Source: Fistulifera solaris (lineage: Eukaryota; Bacillariophyta; Bacillariophyceae; Naviculales; Stauroneidaceae). From it: 64,000 bases of DNA. Below are positions 36,248 to 48,774 of this stretch, one piece after another. Position numbers and translations under genes: made by a program. Every line of letters begins with the position of its first letter. Positions within the stretch are counted from its first letter, which is position 1. The notes under the pieces are model-generated. The model had not been told where the DNA came from and did not search any database. It worked only from the letters and a program-made list of their open reading frames with translations. The stretch spans positions 248,001 to 312,000 of the forward strand of contig AP026138.1 of NCBI GenBank assembly GCA_030295235.1, read 5' to 3'.

Positions 36248-37866
36248 TTAGCTCTCTTTCAGGGTTAGAGAGATCCACTGCAAGTCCCATCCTCCTTCAT
36301 TCACAAGAACTTCTAGCGGTACCACTCTACCGGCTTGTAAGTTGATATCGGATACTCGGGCTGAACGAGCTGTGGCCCAATCGCCAGTGGAAGGTAGATC
36401 GGAGAGTCCTCCGTAGGACTGAAGCGTATCTGCGTCGCGAAGAATAAACGATCCGTCGCCGGAGGGACTGCTAAGTCTCACCTCAATCGCATATGTACCG
36501 CTGACAGGAGGATTTACATCGAAGAGTAACCAGTCGCCCGCATCCAAATAGGCCATTGTTTGTGTTCGACCGTTGTCTCCTTGTAAGATCACCCCTGTGC
36601 ATCTACCAAATCGTCTCCTTGCAGTAATATGACAGTAGGAGCCGCTGGAGCGCGTCCTCTTCCGTTGCTAGTACTGCTCTGCGTGGATCCTCGAATCGGT
36701 TGCACCAATTCGAAATGCAACCATCGTATATTGAATCCACCCTCAGGGATCAAAACCGTTACATCGTGCTGACCCCTCGTCATTTCGACATTCGATGAAA
36801 CGACGACTGTTTCCCATGTTTGCCACCACCCAGTTGAAGGCATATTCGTCAAATCACCCAACAAAGCTTTCGAATCACTGTCAATGACGAGAAAGGATCC
36901 GTCTCCAGCGAGACTGGCGACGCGCACACTCATTTCGTATACGCCCGTGGAGGGAATGTCAGCCGTGAATTGTAAGCGGTCGCCATTCCCAATGTAACTC
37001 AAGTTCTCTCCGCCCTCACTACAAGGCTCGGTTACGATATCACCCGAGACTTCGAAATCCCCTGCTTCAATCATTACAACACTGTGGAAGGCTCCATTGG
37101 CGACGGTTGTCCATGAAGCCTCACCTGTACCGTCCGTTGGAGTACTATCAACTGTATCCCACCAGGTGGAGCCACCGGATGACTCCGTAGTGGCGGAGTC
37201 GGTAGTTGGGGCTCTGTCATTATCTTCATTTGCAGACGATTCTGCAGCAGTCGTATCGGTCGGGTCGTCCGGATTGAAAAAGGAGCCGCTATTATCTGTC
37301 GTGGAAGTACTCGTGCTTCCCACTGTAAACTGAGGCGACACCTTCATCCCATTGTAATTCCATCCTCCACTCGTCGCTTTCAATGATAATGTTAATGATC
37401 CTCTTGGTAACACAACGGATCCTCTGACTGACTCATAAACCTCCCAAGATCCTGTTGCCGGGAAATCTTTCATTTCTAAATATATTTCTCCCGTGGCGTA
37501 ATTCAGCAACTGAAAGCTTCCATCACCATCGGGAGATGCTATTTGAAATACAATGCTGTAATATCCATCTCCATGATAGACTGTCACATCATACGACATG
37601 CTATCGTCTGCGTCAATGAAAGCAATATTTTGTCCTCCCGCCGGATTGTTTTGTAATTCAACACCCTTCATATCACAAAATTCGTTAGCGGCGATGATGG
37701 ATTCCGCTTTGACGAAGCCGGCTTGACTCATTATACGGCCACAGCTGATTGTTGGCGTGGGCGGTTCTCCCCAGCCCGGTGCATCGGTCGGTGCCCCCGT
37801 CTCCTGTGCATGGACCGTTGAGTGATATATTATTGTAAATATGAAGGAAAGGAGCGTTTGCCTCAT
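36248..37866 (-). CDS. Secreted protein with three CBM6-like modules and an acidic S/T linker
   Basis: The ATG at 37866 gives the signal peptide MRQTLLSFIFTIIYHSTVHA. Module 1 has GGQNIAFIDADDSMSYDVTV and ends in SGGWNYNGMKV. A linker of about 90 residues is rich in Ser, Thr, Asp and Glu. Module 2 has GGENLSYIGNGDRLQF and EGGFNIRWLHFEL. Module 3 has YLDAGDWLLFDV and EGGWDLQWISLTL. One frame change lies between modules 2 and 3 at CCCC 36592-36595; one more base reads DAQGVILQGDNGRTQT. Same family and orientation as the genes on either side. Extracellular glycan binding is inferred; no catalytic domain is seen. Confidence 0.8.
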
Positions 37867-38472
37867 TATTTGATTGTACGGGTGCGGATAGAAACGAGAG
37901 GCTTCGAGATGCAGCATTCAGCATGCTTCCAGGTTCGATGAGAAGCGCGTATAGAACAAAAACGACAAACGACAACGACAAGCGTTTTTGTCGGAGGGAC
38001 TTTTCGTTTTTCAAATACAACACTACCCGCAAACACTCCCCTTGGTAAACGTCAGCATGTCCGATGTACGTATAAAATGTACTATGTAGTACGTCAGACG
38101 TAAGTCACCGACCACCGACGGTGACTGGGACCTACTTACTGCTGGACATGCTCTCAGAGACTCGAGCTGTAATGTACACCATCTTCAATGACCATTGGTT
38201 GACACTTATGGGCCTTTTCGATACATGTGATCGTGAAACGTGAAACTGATGGATCGTGCATCGTAGGCAAACCGCGAACCTTAATGGACGGGGTCAACGA
38301 ATTTTCACCTAAAAACCTCATAAAACTGGAAGCCTAAGCATCAAGAGCTTCGAGCAGTGAATTAAGTTCGCAACGAAAAGTGACATGCAAAGCGAAAACT
38401 ATATTATTGAAAGTATGGCTTTCTTTGGTAATTGATTGTACAGGAAAGCTATAAAAGACGTAGTGACCGCTC
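37867..38472. other. Intergenic spacer
   Basis: About 600 bases between two CBM6 genes on the same strand. It holds an ACGACAA-like short repeat around 37970-37985 and AT-rich sequence. No gene is supported. Confidence 0.4.
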
Positions 38473-39795
38473 TTAGAGCCTGAAGGTTAGTGAGAGAAGG
38501 TTCCAGCCCTCACCGGTCACCGTTAACTTGAATTTTGAAGATCCTGCCGGTAGGGTTGCAGGAAAATCTACGCTCATTCCTTCAAACCAGCTGCCAGAAG
38601 CCGGAAGCGTCGAGGCTGAACCCATGAGCTGACCCGTCGCGGCATTTTCTAACCTGAAGCCACCGGATCCGTCGGGACTGGCAACTCTTACGCCGATATC
38701 ATAAGCGCCTGCCACTGGCACGTCGACGGTGTATTCCACAAAGTCACCAATAGCTAGTTGACCGAGCAACTTTCCATCTACAACGGCACCTTGGTTGCTA
38801 CTGAACTCTGTAGCGGGTACAATAAAGAAAGTTCCCTGAGGCTCAGGAGCCGTGCCATTCGCAGCGTTAAAGGCCACAAACATCAAGTTCCAGCCGCCTT
38901 CTACCACCAAAAACTGTAATGGCACGGTACCGGCCGTAAGTCCAATGGTTCCAAGATCCACCATAATCCAATCATCCCATCCCGCTGTTGCCGGAATGGA
39001 GGTTACCTCTGCCAAAATTTCGGAACTATCCCTGTTGGTGATGAAAAAACTTCCCAGAGCCGATGGGTTTGCAATTCGTATCCACATTTGGTAGGCACCT
39101 GTCGTATCAACCGGCACATCAAAGGCAAGCTTGTCACCCGAAAATAGGAAGGCGAGGTTCTGGTCGACTTCATTCGCTCGATCGACGACCACACCCGTCG
39201 GGACAGTGAACTCTTCAGCACGAACCATAATGTCATAGTCCTCATAAGCCTGCACATAGCCGTAGCCTTCCAGTAACGTGAGCTTCATCCATTGAAGGTT
39301 CCAGCCGCTTTCCAAGGAAACTAGTTGAATGATAGAATATCCTTCATCGAGTGCAACTTTTCCGAGAGACACCGTCTCCCAAGTCTGCCACTCCGAAGTT
39401 GCGGGGATATCTTGAAAGACCCCGTAAACTGTTCCAGTATCTTTATTCCGAAACTCAAACGCACCGTCGCCATCGGGGCTCGCGACTCGTACTTCTACGT
39501 CGAAATAGCCACCCGTCGACAGAGCCACATCGAAGGCCACAAAATGGCCCGCCTGCAGCCAACCAATATTCTTGCCCCCTTCCGAGCTATCTTCAAGCAA
39601 GACACCATAATAGTCACAAAGCGCAGCGACGTCTATGAAAATCTCGGATCCTATTATGAGTTTCTCGGGGGGAATTCCACTCGAGTAACATTGATTGGCA
39701 TTGGGTTCTTCGCCGTTGACTCGCCAAGGATCATCAATTTGTTGGGCGGCAGCTGCGTGAAACAGAGCGAGAATGATGGATATAAACAACCTCAT
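38473..39795 (-). CDS. Secreted protein with three CBM6-like modules
   Basis: This is the only member of the three-gene CBM6 group with an unbroken frame (440 codons). The signal peptide is MRLFISIILALFHAAAAQ. Module 1: GGKNIGWLQAGHFVAFDVAL, EVRVASPDGDGAFEF and ESGWNLQWMKLTL. Module 2: LAFLFSGDKLAFDVPV, IRIANPSALGSF and EGGWNLMFVAF. Module 3: LGQLAIGDFVEYTVDVPVAG, VRVASPDGSGGF and GEGWNLLSLTFRL, ending three residues later. N-terminal Cys residues in CYSSG and LCDYY recall the Cys pair in the neighbouring 36248-37866 protein, so these two are probably closest relatives. Expected outside the cell or at its surface. Confidence 0.86.
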   Translation of the reverse strand: MRLFISIILALFHAAAAQQIDDPWRVNGEEPNANQCYSSGIPPEKLIIGSEIFIDVAALCDYYGVLLEDSSEGGKNIGWLQAGHFVAFDVALSTGGYFDVEVRVASPDGDGAFEFRNKDTGTVYGVFQDIPATSEWQTWETVSLGKVALDEGYSIIQLVSLESGWNLQWMKLTLLEGYGYVQAYEDYDIMVRAEEFTVPTGVVVDRANEVDQNLAFLFSGDKLAFDVPVDTTGAYQMWIRIANPSALGSFFITNRDSSEILAEVTSIPATAGWDDWIMVDLGTIGLTAGTVPLQFLVVEGGWNLMFVAFNAANGTAPEPQGTFFIVPATEFSSNQGAVVDGKLLGQLAIGDFVEYTVDVPVAGAYDIGVRVASPDGSGGFRLENAATGQLMGSASTLPASGSWFEGMSVDFPATLPAGSSKFKLTVTGEGWNLLSLTFRL

Positions 39796-40396
39796 CTTAC
39801 AATATACTCAAAACACAAGCCTCTCTTTGATGCAGGGAATTTTTACAAGTCTTAATGGCAATGTACCAGTCGTTCAAGCGCGAAGCCTATTCTTGCAACC
39901 AGATGGATGAAAGATGATGAAAAAAAGGACGAGAAAATTTTGCGGACTTGTTGGGAATGATCAATTTCGAAATAAGTCCTTTCGTTTCGTCTCTAGCGCA
40001 AACAGTAAGCCCTACTGAAAACGCTGGCCTTCATTTAGGTAGCACTGGACGAATGTGCAGTGTGCAGAGAAAAAGTAGTGATAGGTGACACTTTGTTTTT
40101 GACGACTTACAAGTACCGGTACCTGGTGTGACTTATCGCTTATCGCCGCGCAGTCATTGAAACTAGAGAGACTACGACGACTTGTTAAGGATTGAAGTTT
40201 TGGAACTTGAATCCTGTCACGAGTCGTATCGTCGGGAGCAAGGATTTAAGTCGGGAGACACTGTCTAGAGACTAATTTGCAAATTTGCTTCTCAACACGA
40301 ATGAATCATCATGTGCTCAAAGTAGCGGGAGCTTTCGATTAGTACTCCTAAATAAGTTAAAATCTACGTGTGATCGCTAAAACTAGTACATAATAT
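39796..40396. other. Intergenic spacer with a CTTATCG heptamer duplication
   Basis: About 600 bases. CTTATCG is doubled at 40132-40145. No open frame with a domain is seen. Confidence 0.45.
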
Positions 40397-41197
40397 CTAC
40401 TGCTGTTGTTGCCGTGCAGCAAATTTGCCGCAAGGAACCATTTTGGTACCCGCGCCTAATAAACCCATGCTTTGTTCTACTTTCAATACGCCCTCAAGTT
40501 TCTTGGGGTTGTTGTTTATTTTTCCTTCAAAATACAGCCATCCTTCCGGGACCGTGTACGATGTCGACGTCTGCGTTGTTTTAGCTTCCTCGTTGGACCA
40601 AAACACATTTTGAATTGTGCCCGTCGTCTGAACTGTTCGCGTATAGCCAGTCACTCGCAAACGAAACCGAAAATTGTCATCCTTTACAATCCAGTCGCCT
40701 TCATCTGTTGAGCAGAACCCATCTTCATCGGGCTTATCAACAGCACATTTAGCCGAATTAAGAAAATCCACAACGATGTTTTCACAAGTCGGCTTTTCGG
40801 GAAGGTTTAGTCCAATATCCTTGTCACGCGTAGTGATAGTAGTACGGGCGGCAAATAGATCATTCGATGGATCTCTCGAAGAAATTCCGGCAAGATACAA
40901 TTCCAGAGAATATTTTCCTTCCAGTTGTGTCAATTGTTGTTGTTGTCGCCACTTCTCTTGTGTTTCTGTTAGACGACCGGATCTGGTGGTGGTTGTGTCT
41001 GATAGGCCCGAATCTATACTACCTGTTCGTTTATCAGCGCTCAAATCGGGAGAATTCTCGAATGCTTTTTTGAAAAGATCATTGAACAGTTGCAAGGAAG
41101 TTGATGACGACATTGACCTTTTAGTGCCAAGAAGCGGCGGGCTGAATGCAGAAGCCGGTACAAACAGCAGAAGCAGAGATAATATATGCAACTTCAT
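40397..41197 (-). CDS. Plastid-targeted protein of unknown function
   Basis: A 266-residue intact frame. The leader MKLHILSLLLLFVPASAFSPP holds a textbook ASAFAP plastid motif, followed by a Ser/Thr-rich transit peptide-like stretch. The mature part has LEGKYSLELYLAGISSRDPS, three Cys around CENIVVDFLNSAKCAVD and FCSTDEGDW, and a beta-rich C-terminal half (FRFRLRVTGYTRTVQTTGTI, GWLYFEGKINN). It ends in a Gln run. I do not recognise a family. The beta-rich half might be a lipocalin-like or substrate-binding fold, but this is a guess. Confidence 0.75.
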   Translation of the reverse strand: MKLHILSLLLLFVPASAFSPPLLGTKRSMSSSTSLQLFNDLFKKAFENSPDLSADKRTGSIDSGLSDTTTTRSGRLTETQEKWRQQQQLTQLEGKYSLELYLAGISSRDPSNDLFAARTTITTRDKDIGLNLPEKPTCENIVVDFLNSAKCAVDKPDEDGFCSTDEGDWIVKDDNFRFRLRVTGYTRTVQTTGTIQNVFWSNEEAKTTQTSTSYTVPEGWLYFEGKINNNPKKLEGVLKVEQSMGLLGAGTKMVPCGKFAARQQQQ

Positions 41198-41644
41198 TGT
41201 AAATTGATCATAGCATCCAAGATTAATCGCCTTTGTCTTACAATTTGCAATAGTCTATTTGCATTTTCGCATTCTTCTTGAGTTTTGCGTTCGCAAAGAT
41301 CATCATCGAGAAAGCTTTGTTTTTCATGCTGACGTCGTTGAGTACCGCTGTGCGACCTCAACTATGCTGACGCAAGATTGTTGTTAGTAAAACACTTGAC
41401 TGATCTAAAATGGCATTAGCCATCTTTTACAATAGGCTTGATCCATGATTTTGTTTTGACATCTGACCCAACAGCATTGTGGTCACTCCTTACGTCGTTT
41501 TACAAGCAGTGAGCGATCGTAACCATCGCTTTGTTTAGCAAAATGCGTTCTGTTCGCTGATCTTTTATAGAAAAAGATAAATAATGTTGCCAAATCTATT
41601 ACATGTTTTATACATAGCTCAAAAAATATTTTATTGCACAAAAC
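41198..41644. other. Intergenic spacer
   Basis: About 450 bases, AT-rich near 41570-41640. Nothing further is seen. Confidence 0.4.
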
Positions 41645-42454
41645 TCAGCTCAAAAAAGTGTTTTGAGCTTCTTCCGCATCGAACAAAGCAAGCTCGATTG
41701 CTTCTTTAGATGAAACAGCTGATAAACTTTCCGACAGCTGCGACAGATAACCTTGATTTTGGTGTGAGAGAATCGTTTGCCGATACTGCTTCGCCTTATT
41801 CTGTTTCTGCTGCGCTAGGCCCGAGTAAGCGCGAAATTCAACCCCGCGAATGGTGTCCGTGATGGGATTTAAGAACCCGTTACGAAACAAGAAAATTACT
41901 TCACACAACCGTTTTTTTGACCAAGATATGTTCCAAAGGAGACATCCAAGCAGCATATAGGTCTTTTTCTGACGACTTGCTTTCGTATACCTGATTCGCT
42001 TCCAAATCAAAGCGAACGACTCGTCTTGAGTCGCTTCTTCACATCGCTGACGTTTTGAAGCTACCAAGCTTCTCAGATCATCAAGTGGAGAAACTTGGTT
42101 TCTGCGCTTGCAATACGAGCGGAGGCGAATCAATGAATCTTGTGCCGGTAGAATTGGCAGACGACCTCCTTGCACGGCGGATGCTGCTGAGGTGGGCTTA
42201 GGTGTAAGTAGAGATGTGAGGCTGAGGGATACATCCGGCTGGGAGGACACGGCGAGTGTGGATTTCAAGGAATAAGCGGGCGAATCGCCTGCCATGGTAG
42301 GATTCACTATTATAGGCGACATAGCTGACGATGGTGATAGCATTTGAAAAATGTGCCATCGACTGGAAGCGGAGGAATTGCGAGTTGCGAGGGAAGCGAA
42401 AAGTCCAGAACTACAGATCAGACACAAATCGCCCAATCGCGGCCGCTCAATCAT
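41645..42454 (-). CDS. Hypothetical protein, 269 codons
   Basis: An open frame from the ATG at 42454 with no recognised domain. It is Ser-rich at the N-terminus, with a basic stretch (RLRSYCKRRNQ, SLVASKRQRC) in the middle and a Gln/Lys-rich C-terminus (GLAQQKQNKAKQYRQTIL) that may form a helix. The segment around 41880-41990 (KKTYMLLGCLLWNISWSKKR) has a different character and could be a retained intron beginning at the GTATAC near 41990; I could not fix both borders. It may also start at an internal Met. Support is the length alone. Confidence 0.45.
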   Translation of the reverse strand: MIERPRLGDLCLICSSGLFASLATRNSSASSRWHIFQMLSPSSAMSPIIVNPTMAGDSPAYSLKSTLAVSSQPDVSLSLTSLLTPKPTSAASAVQGGRLPILPAQDSLIRLRSYCKRRNQVSPLDDLRSLVASKRQRCEEATQDESFALIWKRIRYTKASRQKKTYMLLGCLLWNISWSKKRLCEVIFLFRNGFLNPITDTIRGVEFRAYSGLAQQKQNKAKQYRQTILSHQNQGYLSQLSESLSAVSSKEAIELALFDAEEAQNTFLS

Positions 42455-42559
42455 CGATCATCTTCGAGAAGCTCGCAATCAACAATCAAGGCGAAAAAGG
42501 CACTCCGAGCTTCGAATGCAACCATAGTACCACGGCTACGTGAAAATTCGTAGGATACA

Positions 42560-42587
42560 AAAATCCACAATGTGGATTGTGGATTTT
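42560..42587. repeat. Inverted repeat, 11-bp arms, 6-base loop
   Basis: AAAATCCACAA at 42560-42570 pairs perfectly with TTGTGGATTTT at 42577-42587. It lies upstream of the 41645-42454 gene. It may be only a fold-back of a short duplication (GTGGATT GTGGATT inside it is again a 7-bp repeat). Confidence 0.7.
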
Positions 42588-42783
42588 ATTCGCTGGTGTT
42601 CTTTATGTTCTTTATGAAGATCTTTCTGCTAACGTATTTCCTATTCCCATTTCCTTTCGGACTAATTACAAGGTTCTACGTTTCTACGTATCAATTACAA
42701 CGTACTACCGCTACCGTACTCGTACTTACTATGAAGTACAAACTATAACATAAAACAATAGGGAGGCATACATAAGACGAGAC

Positions 42784-42811
42784 GACTGACGACTGACGAC
42801 TGACGACTGAC
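42784..42811. repeat. Heptamer tandem repeat GACTGAC x4
   Basis: Four perfect adjacent copies. Confidence 0.92.
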
Positions 42812-42842
42812 TCCTTATTCTGACATTATTACTCCGTGTCGT

Positions 42843-42870
42843 GTCTCCTGTCTCCTGTCTCCGGTCTCGT
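42843..42870. repeat. Heptamer tandem repeat GTCTCCT x4
   Basis: Two perfect copies, then GTCTCCG and GTCTCGT. Confidence 0.88.
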
Positions 42871-42923
42871 GCAATAAGCTCCGTGACTTCGGACTTTGGA
42901 CCCTGAACTTCAACGCTCATCGC

Positions 42924-42944
42924 CCACAAACCACAAACCACAAA
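42924..42944. repeat. Heptamer tandem repeat CCACAAA x3
   Basis: Three perfect adjacent copies. Confidence 0.9.
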
Positions 42945-43279
42945 CGAGCCTTTTATATTCATTCTCCCTCTACTTGGTAGAGGTTTAGCTAGGGTCTACG
43001 AACTAAGAATTCTTTTACGTAGCCCGCACGCAGAAGCTATTAAGAGAAACTAGGCTAATCTAAATAACACGATGCTGAGGAGGCTTATGACGTGGGAGTA
43101 AAGTTAGTTTGAGGAGTGAGGGGTGTGATTCGTCATTTTCTTTTTTGATCCCGTAAAAGCCCGGATGTTGGATTCCTGATCTTTCGTGAGAATATTGAAG
43201 CCAGCTATTTATGAAACAAATCTTATTGAAACATGCTAAATCGATAAACCAATAACTTCAGGCTACATTGTAAATAGCT

Positions 43280-45814
43280 TTATAGTCCCCAAGGGGAAAT
43301 GGGTGTTGAAGTGGTGGCATTGGTAGTTCCTGTACACATGCTGATAGTCGACCCCCCGTAGATTGTTGATGCGAAGTCGTCGTCACTGCTAGCACAACCG
43401 TCATTCGTTGAGGAATTACCTAACTCTTCCTTTTCCATCTTAAGTCGAAAGCAAAGAGCACTAAAACCTTCGAGTAAGACTTTGCACAAATCAGTGGAAA
43501 GCGCACTCATGTCTAGCGTTCGCTTATGGAAGATCAGACTGAGGCTCTTATTGGCCATGTTTTCTTTCGCATGCGTTCGCAATACACTTGTTCCTGTTAA
43601 TTTTCGTCTTGAGGGATCCTTGGTCCAAGCATGTCGGACTTCAATGCATTTCGTTAGATCTAGAATTGGACGCTTGCCTTTCACTTTTTCTCCTTCCAAC
43701 GGTTTCCATGTTAAAGATTTGCCATCAGGAAGAAGGTAAAGAACCCTGTACTGGGATTTGGACCATCGGTTTCGGTTGTGTTTCATTATTGTTATTCCGT
43801 GTCGAAGACGAGCGACGAAGCACCGAACAATGAAATCAGATGCAATCTTGCAGCCTTCAGCGGGGGTAAAGTTCGCAATTTTTTTCAGTTTCGGGTTCTT
43901 TTTAGGAGAGTCAAGAATTTCTCTCATGTCAATGCAGCCCGCTTCTAAAGATGCCCGACGCCGTGCACGTTGCTGAAAGCAATCAACTTCTTGTTGAATC
44001 GGCTCTTCGTACAAACTTGAACCATAACTACGTTCAGAATCTTCGGAATCGTCAGATTCGGATTCAGATTCGCTCGCACTATTCGAGTCAGATTCTGAAT
44101 TGTTGAAATCCAATTCGGCCCAACTACGGTGAATGGAATCTTTCAAGGCATTCGACGATCGTCTAATTGCGGGTTTCGTTGGAAGTGCCGTCGTGAAAGG
44201 CTTCTGACGGAAACTTGTAGAAACGTTAACCGTTGCTTTCTCAACGGGCTTCGAGTTTTCAAGCAGAAGCTCTGAGTCTTCTTCTTCCTCATGTTTCTGC
44301 GCAAGAGCATCTTCACGACGAACCAAGCCTAACGAGTTTCGTACGGGCTCTTTTGCTTTCCCGGGCTTGCTTGTCTTGGGCTGCTTGCTGTAAAAGCCGC
44401 TGCGACTAAGTAAGCTGTCAGGATCATCCAAATCGTCTTGAGCTTTCGCGTCGCTGTCTTTCTCGGATTCTACGATGCAGCAGGAGTTGCGTCGAGAAAC
44501 CCGATTGCTGGCGATACTAACGTCATCATCCCGGACCGAACTACTATCGGCATCCGATTCATACAACTCTGCTTTCATCTTGGCTTTGTTACTGATCAAA
44601 TGGTCCGGGCGGATGATACAGCTATTGCGGCGGCGAGACGCACGCGAAGAAGCTTGACTTCTGGCGTCCGATTCGTAGCCCAGTGCAGCTTGACTGTCAT
44701 AATTCGCGAAACTGCGACTACTTTTACCTCCGTATCCGTAGCCGTAGTCCAGGCCTACCCTGTTTGTGCTTGCGTTACCGGCGTCCTTGTCGTAGTAAAG
44801 ATCATCCGATTCCGATTCGGAGTTTTCCAAGTCGGATTCGATGTCAATTGGGGACGAGGCGATCTCGTTCGGCAATCGCTGACTTAGGCGTCTTGATCTG
44901 TGAGACGAAGCGCGAGACGAGGTAGAAGGTCGTCTACTATAGGCCGCTGCATGAGGCAGTTGTGGTGTAGCGTACCCATAGCCATAACCAAGATTTTGGA
45001 AGGAGTCTTGACGTGAGTCTTCATCATCTTGGTGAAACTGACCGCTCATTCGACGATTCATGCGAGCCAAAGCATCTTGATTAATTCCTTTGTTCGCAAC
45101 AGGAGATAGAGCGGCCTTAATTTCTTCTGCGGACATCGCTGGTAGACATGACTTGACAGTTTCTGGGCTTTGAGGGTGACCTGCGTACGGATCGATGTTG
45201 TACGGATCACCGGAAAAGGAAGCTCGACGTCCAGCCTTCGGCTTTGTGTACTTCACTTTATCCAACTGAAATCCATTCGCATTGATGCCTCCCGACAAGC
45301 TGGCTCGCCGGCCACTGTAAGCTGAGCCTAGATCAGCGCTACGCATCCCACCGGAAGCACTGGCTCTCCGACCTGTAGGGTGCACACCACTCGACAAACT
45401 GACACGTCTCGTTACCTGCGCCGAGGACATGTTTAGGCTGGCGCGGCGCGGTCGCGAATCGAAGCCCGAATCTCCCGAAAGACTCGATCGGCGCTTGCTG
45501 CTCCCCATCGACGCTCTTCGGCTCGACTTCAAGGACGCTCTTCTTTGCGCACGCGCTAGAGCTTTCGATTCTCCGACATCGTCATCGTCGTCGTATCCGT
45601 CCTGGTAATCCTCGCAGCGTCGTTTGTGACTACGCGTCGATTTGATCGATGCAACGCTCCGGTCATCCAGACTCCGGCCTGGGAGGCGTGTGGAACGAGT
45701 AGCTCCGTATCCGTACATCATGTTTCCAGCTAGCGGGTCAGATTCCGAAGCTTCGGTTGTATCTTCGTCATCTTCTAACGATCTTAAAGCGTGTAAACCT
45801 GTAGCAGTTCTCAT
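43280..45814 (-). CDS. Ser/Arg-rich protein with 15 R-R-x-S sites and a PH-like C-terminal domain
   Basis: An unbroken frame of 844 codons. The first 550 residues are disordered and charged. They carry 15 R-R-x-S motifs, most in the N-terminal third, such as RRASLK, RRASMG, KRRSSLSG, GRRASASGG, SGRRASLSGG and AGRRASFSGD. R-R-x-S/T is the consensus for cAMP/cGMP-dependent kinases. YGYGYG repeats and acidic Ser tracts (SESESESDDSEDSE) follow. The last 200 residues look like a PH-type domain: FIVRCFVARLRHGITIMKH, YRVLYLLPDGKSLTWKP, and LSLIFHKRTLDMSALSTDL before a helix. Lipid or protein binding under kinase control is plausible. No name can be assigned. Confidence 0.82.
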   Translation of the reverse strand: MRTATGLHALRSLEDDEDTTEASESDPLAGNMMYGYGATRSTRLPGRSLDDRSVASIKSTRSHKRRCEDYQDGYDDDDDVGESKALARAQRRASLKSSRRASMGSSKRRSSLSGDSGFDSRPRRASLNMSSAQVTRRVSLSSGVHPTGRRASASGGMRSADLGSAYSGRRASLSGGINANGFQLDKVKYTKPKAGRRASFSGDPYNIDPYAGHPQSPETVKSCLPAMSAEEIKAALSPVANKGINQDALARMNRRMSGQFHQDDEDSRQDSFQNLGYGYGYATPQLPHAAAYSRRPSTSSRASSHRSRRLSQRLPNEIASSPIDIESDLENSESESDDLYYDKDAGNASTNRVGLDYGYGYGGKSSRSFANYDSQAALGYESDARSQASSRASRRRNSCIIRPDHLISNKAKMKAELYESDADSSSVRDDDVSIASNRVSRRNSCCIVESEKDSDAKAQDDLDDPDSLLSRSGFYSKQPKTSKPGKAKEPVRNSLGLVRREDALAQKHEEEEDSELLLENSKPVEKATVNVSTSFRQKPFTTALPTKPAIRRSSNALKDSIHRSWAELDFNNSESDSNSASESESESDDSEDSERSYGSSLYEEPIQQEVDCFQQRARRRASLEAGCIDMREILDSPKKNPKLKKIANFTPAEGCKIASDFIVRCFVARLRHGITIMKHNRNRWSKSQYRVLYLLPDGKSLTWKPLEGEKVKGKRPILDLTKCIEVRHAWTKDPSRRKLTGTSVLRTHAKENMANKSLSLIFHKRTLDMSALSTDLCKVLLEGFSALCFRLKMEKEELGNSSTNDGCASSDDDFASTIYGGSTISMCTGTTNATTSTPISPWGL

Positions 45815-46610
45815 TGTTGCTTTTCACTTTGGCTCAAAAAGGATACTTCCATGTGACTCGTAATCCTCTTTTCTTGTCTAATAATAAACGGGTGTGACTT
45901 GTTGTCGTCCAAAGAGCGTTTTGCCTGCTCCTTATTTATGCTCCGCTTCTTGCTTCGTGGCTTCGTGGTCTTGCCCTTGTCTTCACGGAAGTCTCCCTTC
46001 CAATTTCAAAAAATCTCACCACCCCTTTCCCATAGTACAACAGACGAAATGGAGGCCAAAGAAGCTCGTAGGGTCTAATTCTGTTTTTACTATAAGAACT
46101 CAGTACGTATGTCCAGAGTCCAGAACATCTTTAATCGGGGTTGCGTTTTGCGTTGCGTTGCGGTGATTCGGTGATCGGTGGATCGGTGATCTCGTAAATA
46201 CAAGTCATTACGTACTGTAATACTGACATACGGAGTAGTCATTGGTCATTAGGTGAGAAGTGGTAGCAAGTTAATGCGACACTAGGAAGAAGTGTACAAC
46301 AGCTGACAAATGACCGATGACCAATGACCGCAATAGGTACTGATGTTAATACAGAATGTACTCTAAACGTAGCCAGTGACACTGTTACAAAGAACAGAGG
46401 GCAAAGGGCTTGTGCGTCCGTCATCCGATGTCTCGTCACGACCTTTTTTGTGCATCACAACACCGTCTTCAAGTTGCGAGTCATGAAGGTCAAGTCAATC
46501 GTTGCTATGATGGCGACCTTGAAAATCTGACATATTCTTATATAACGGACTAAACAGAAGATTGGTGATATGATATTCGACAGAGATCTAAAGAATACTC
46601 AATAGATTAT
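45815..46610. other. Intergenic spacer with heptamer repeats
   Basis: About 800 bases. AAATGAC CGATGAC CAATGAC lies at 46308-46328 and AGTCATT GGTCATT at 46237-46250; TACGGAGTA lies at 46229-46237. A GTTGCG/GGTGATC-rich stretch lies at 46140-46195. Short frames here are not supported. Confidence 0.5.

Positions 46611-48774
<2,164 letters not shown>

Larger units (their letters stand above)
42455..43279. other. Intergenic spacer rich in heptamer repeats
   Basis: About 820 bases without a supported gene. A minus-strand frame at 42729-42962 is made of the repeats and is not believed. Three separate 7-bp arrays lie within 160 bases (next entries). Confidence 0.5.
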
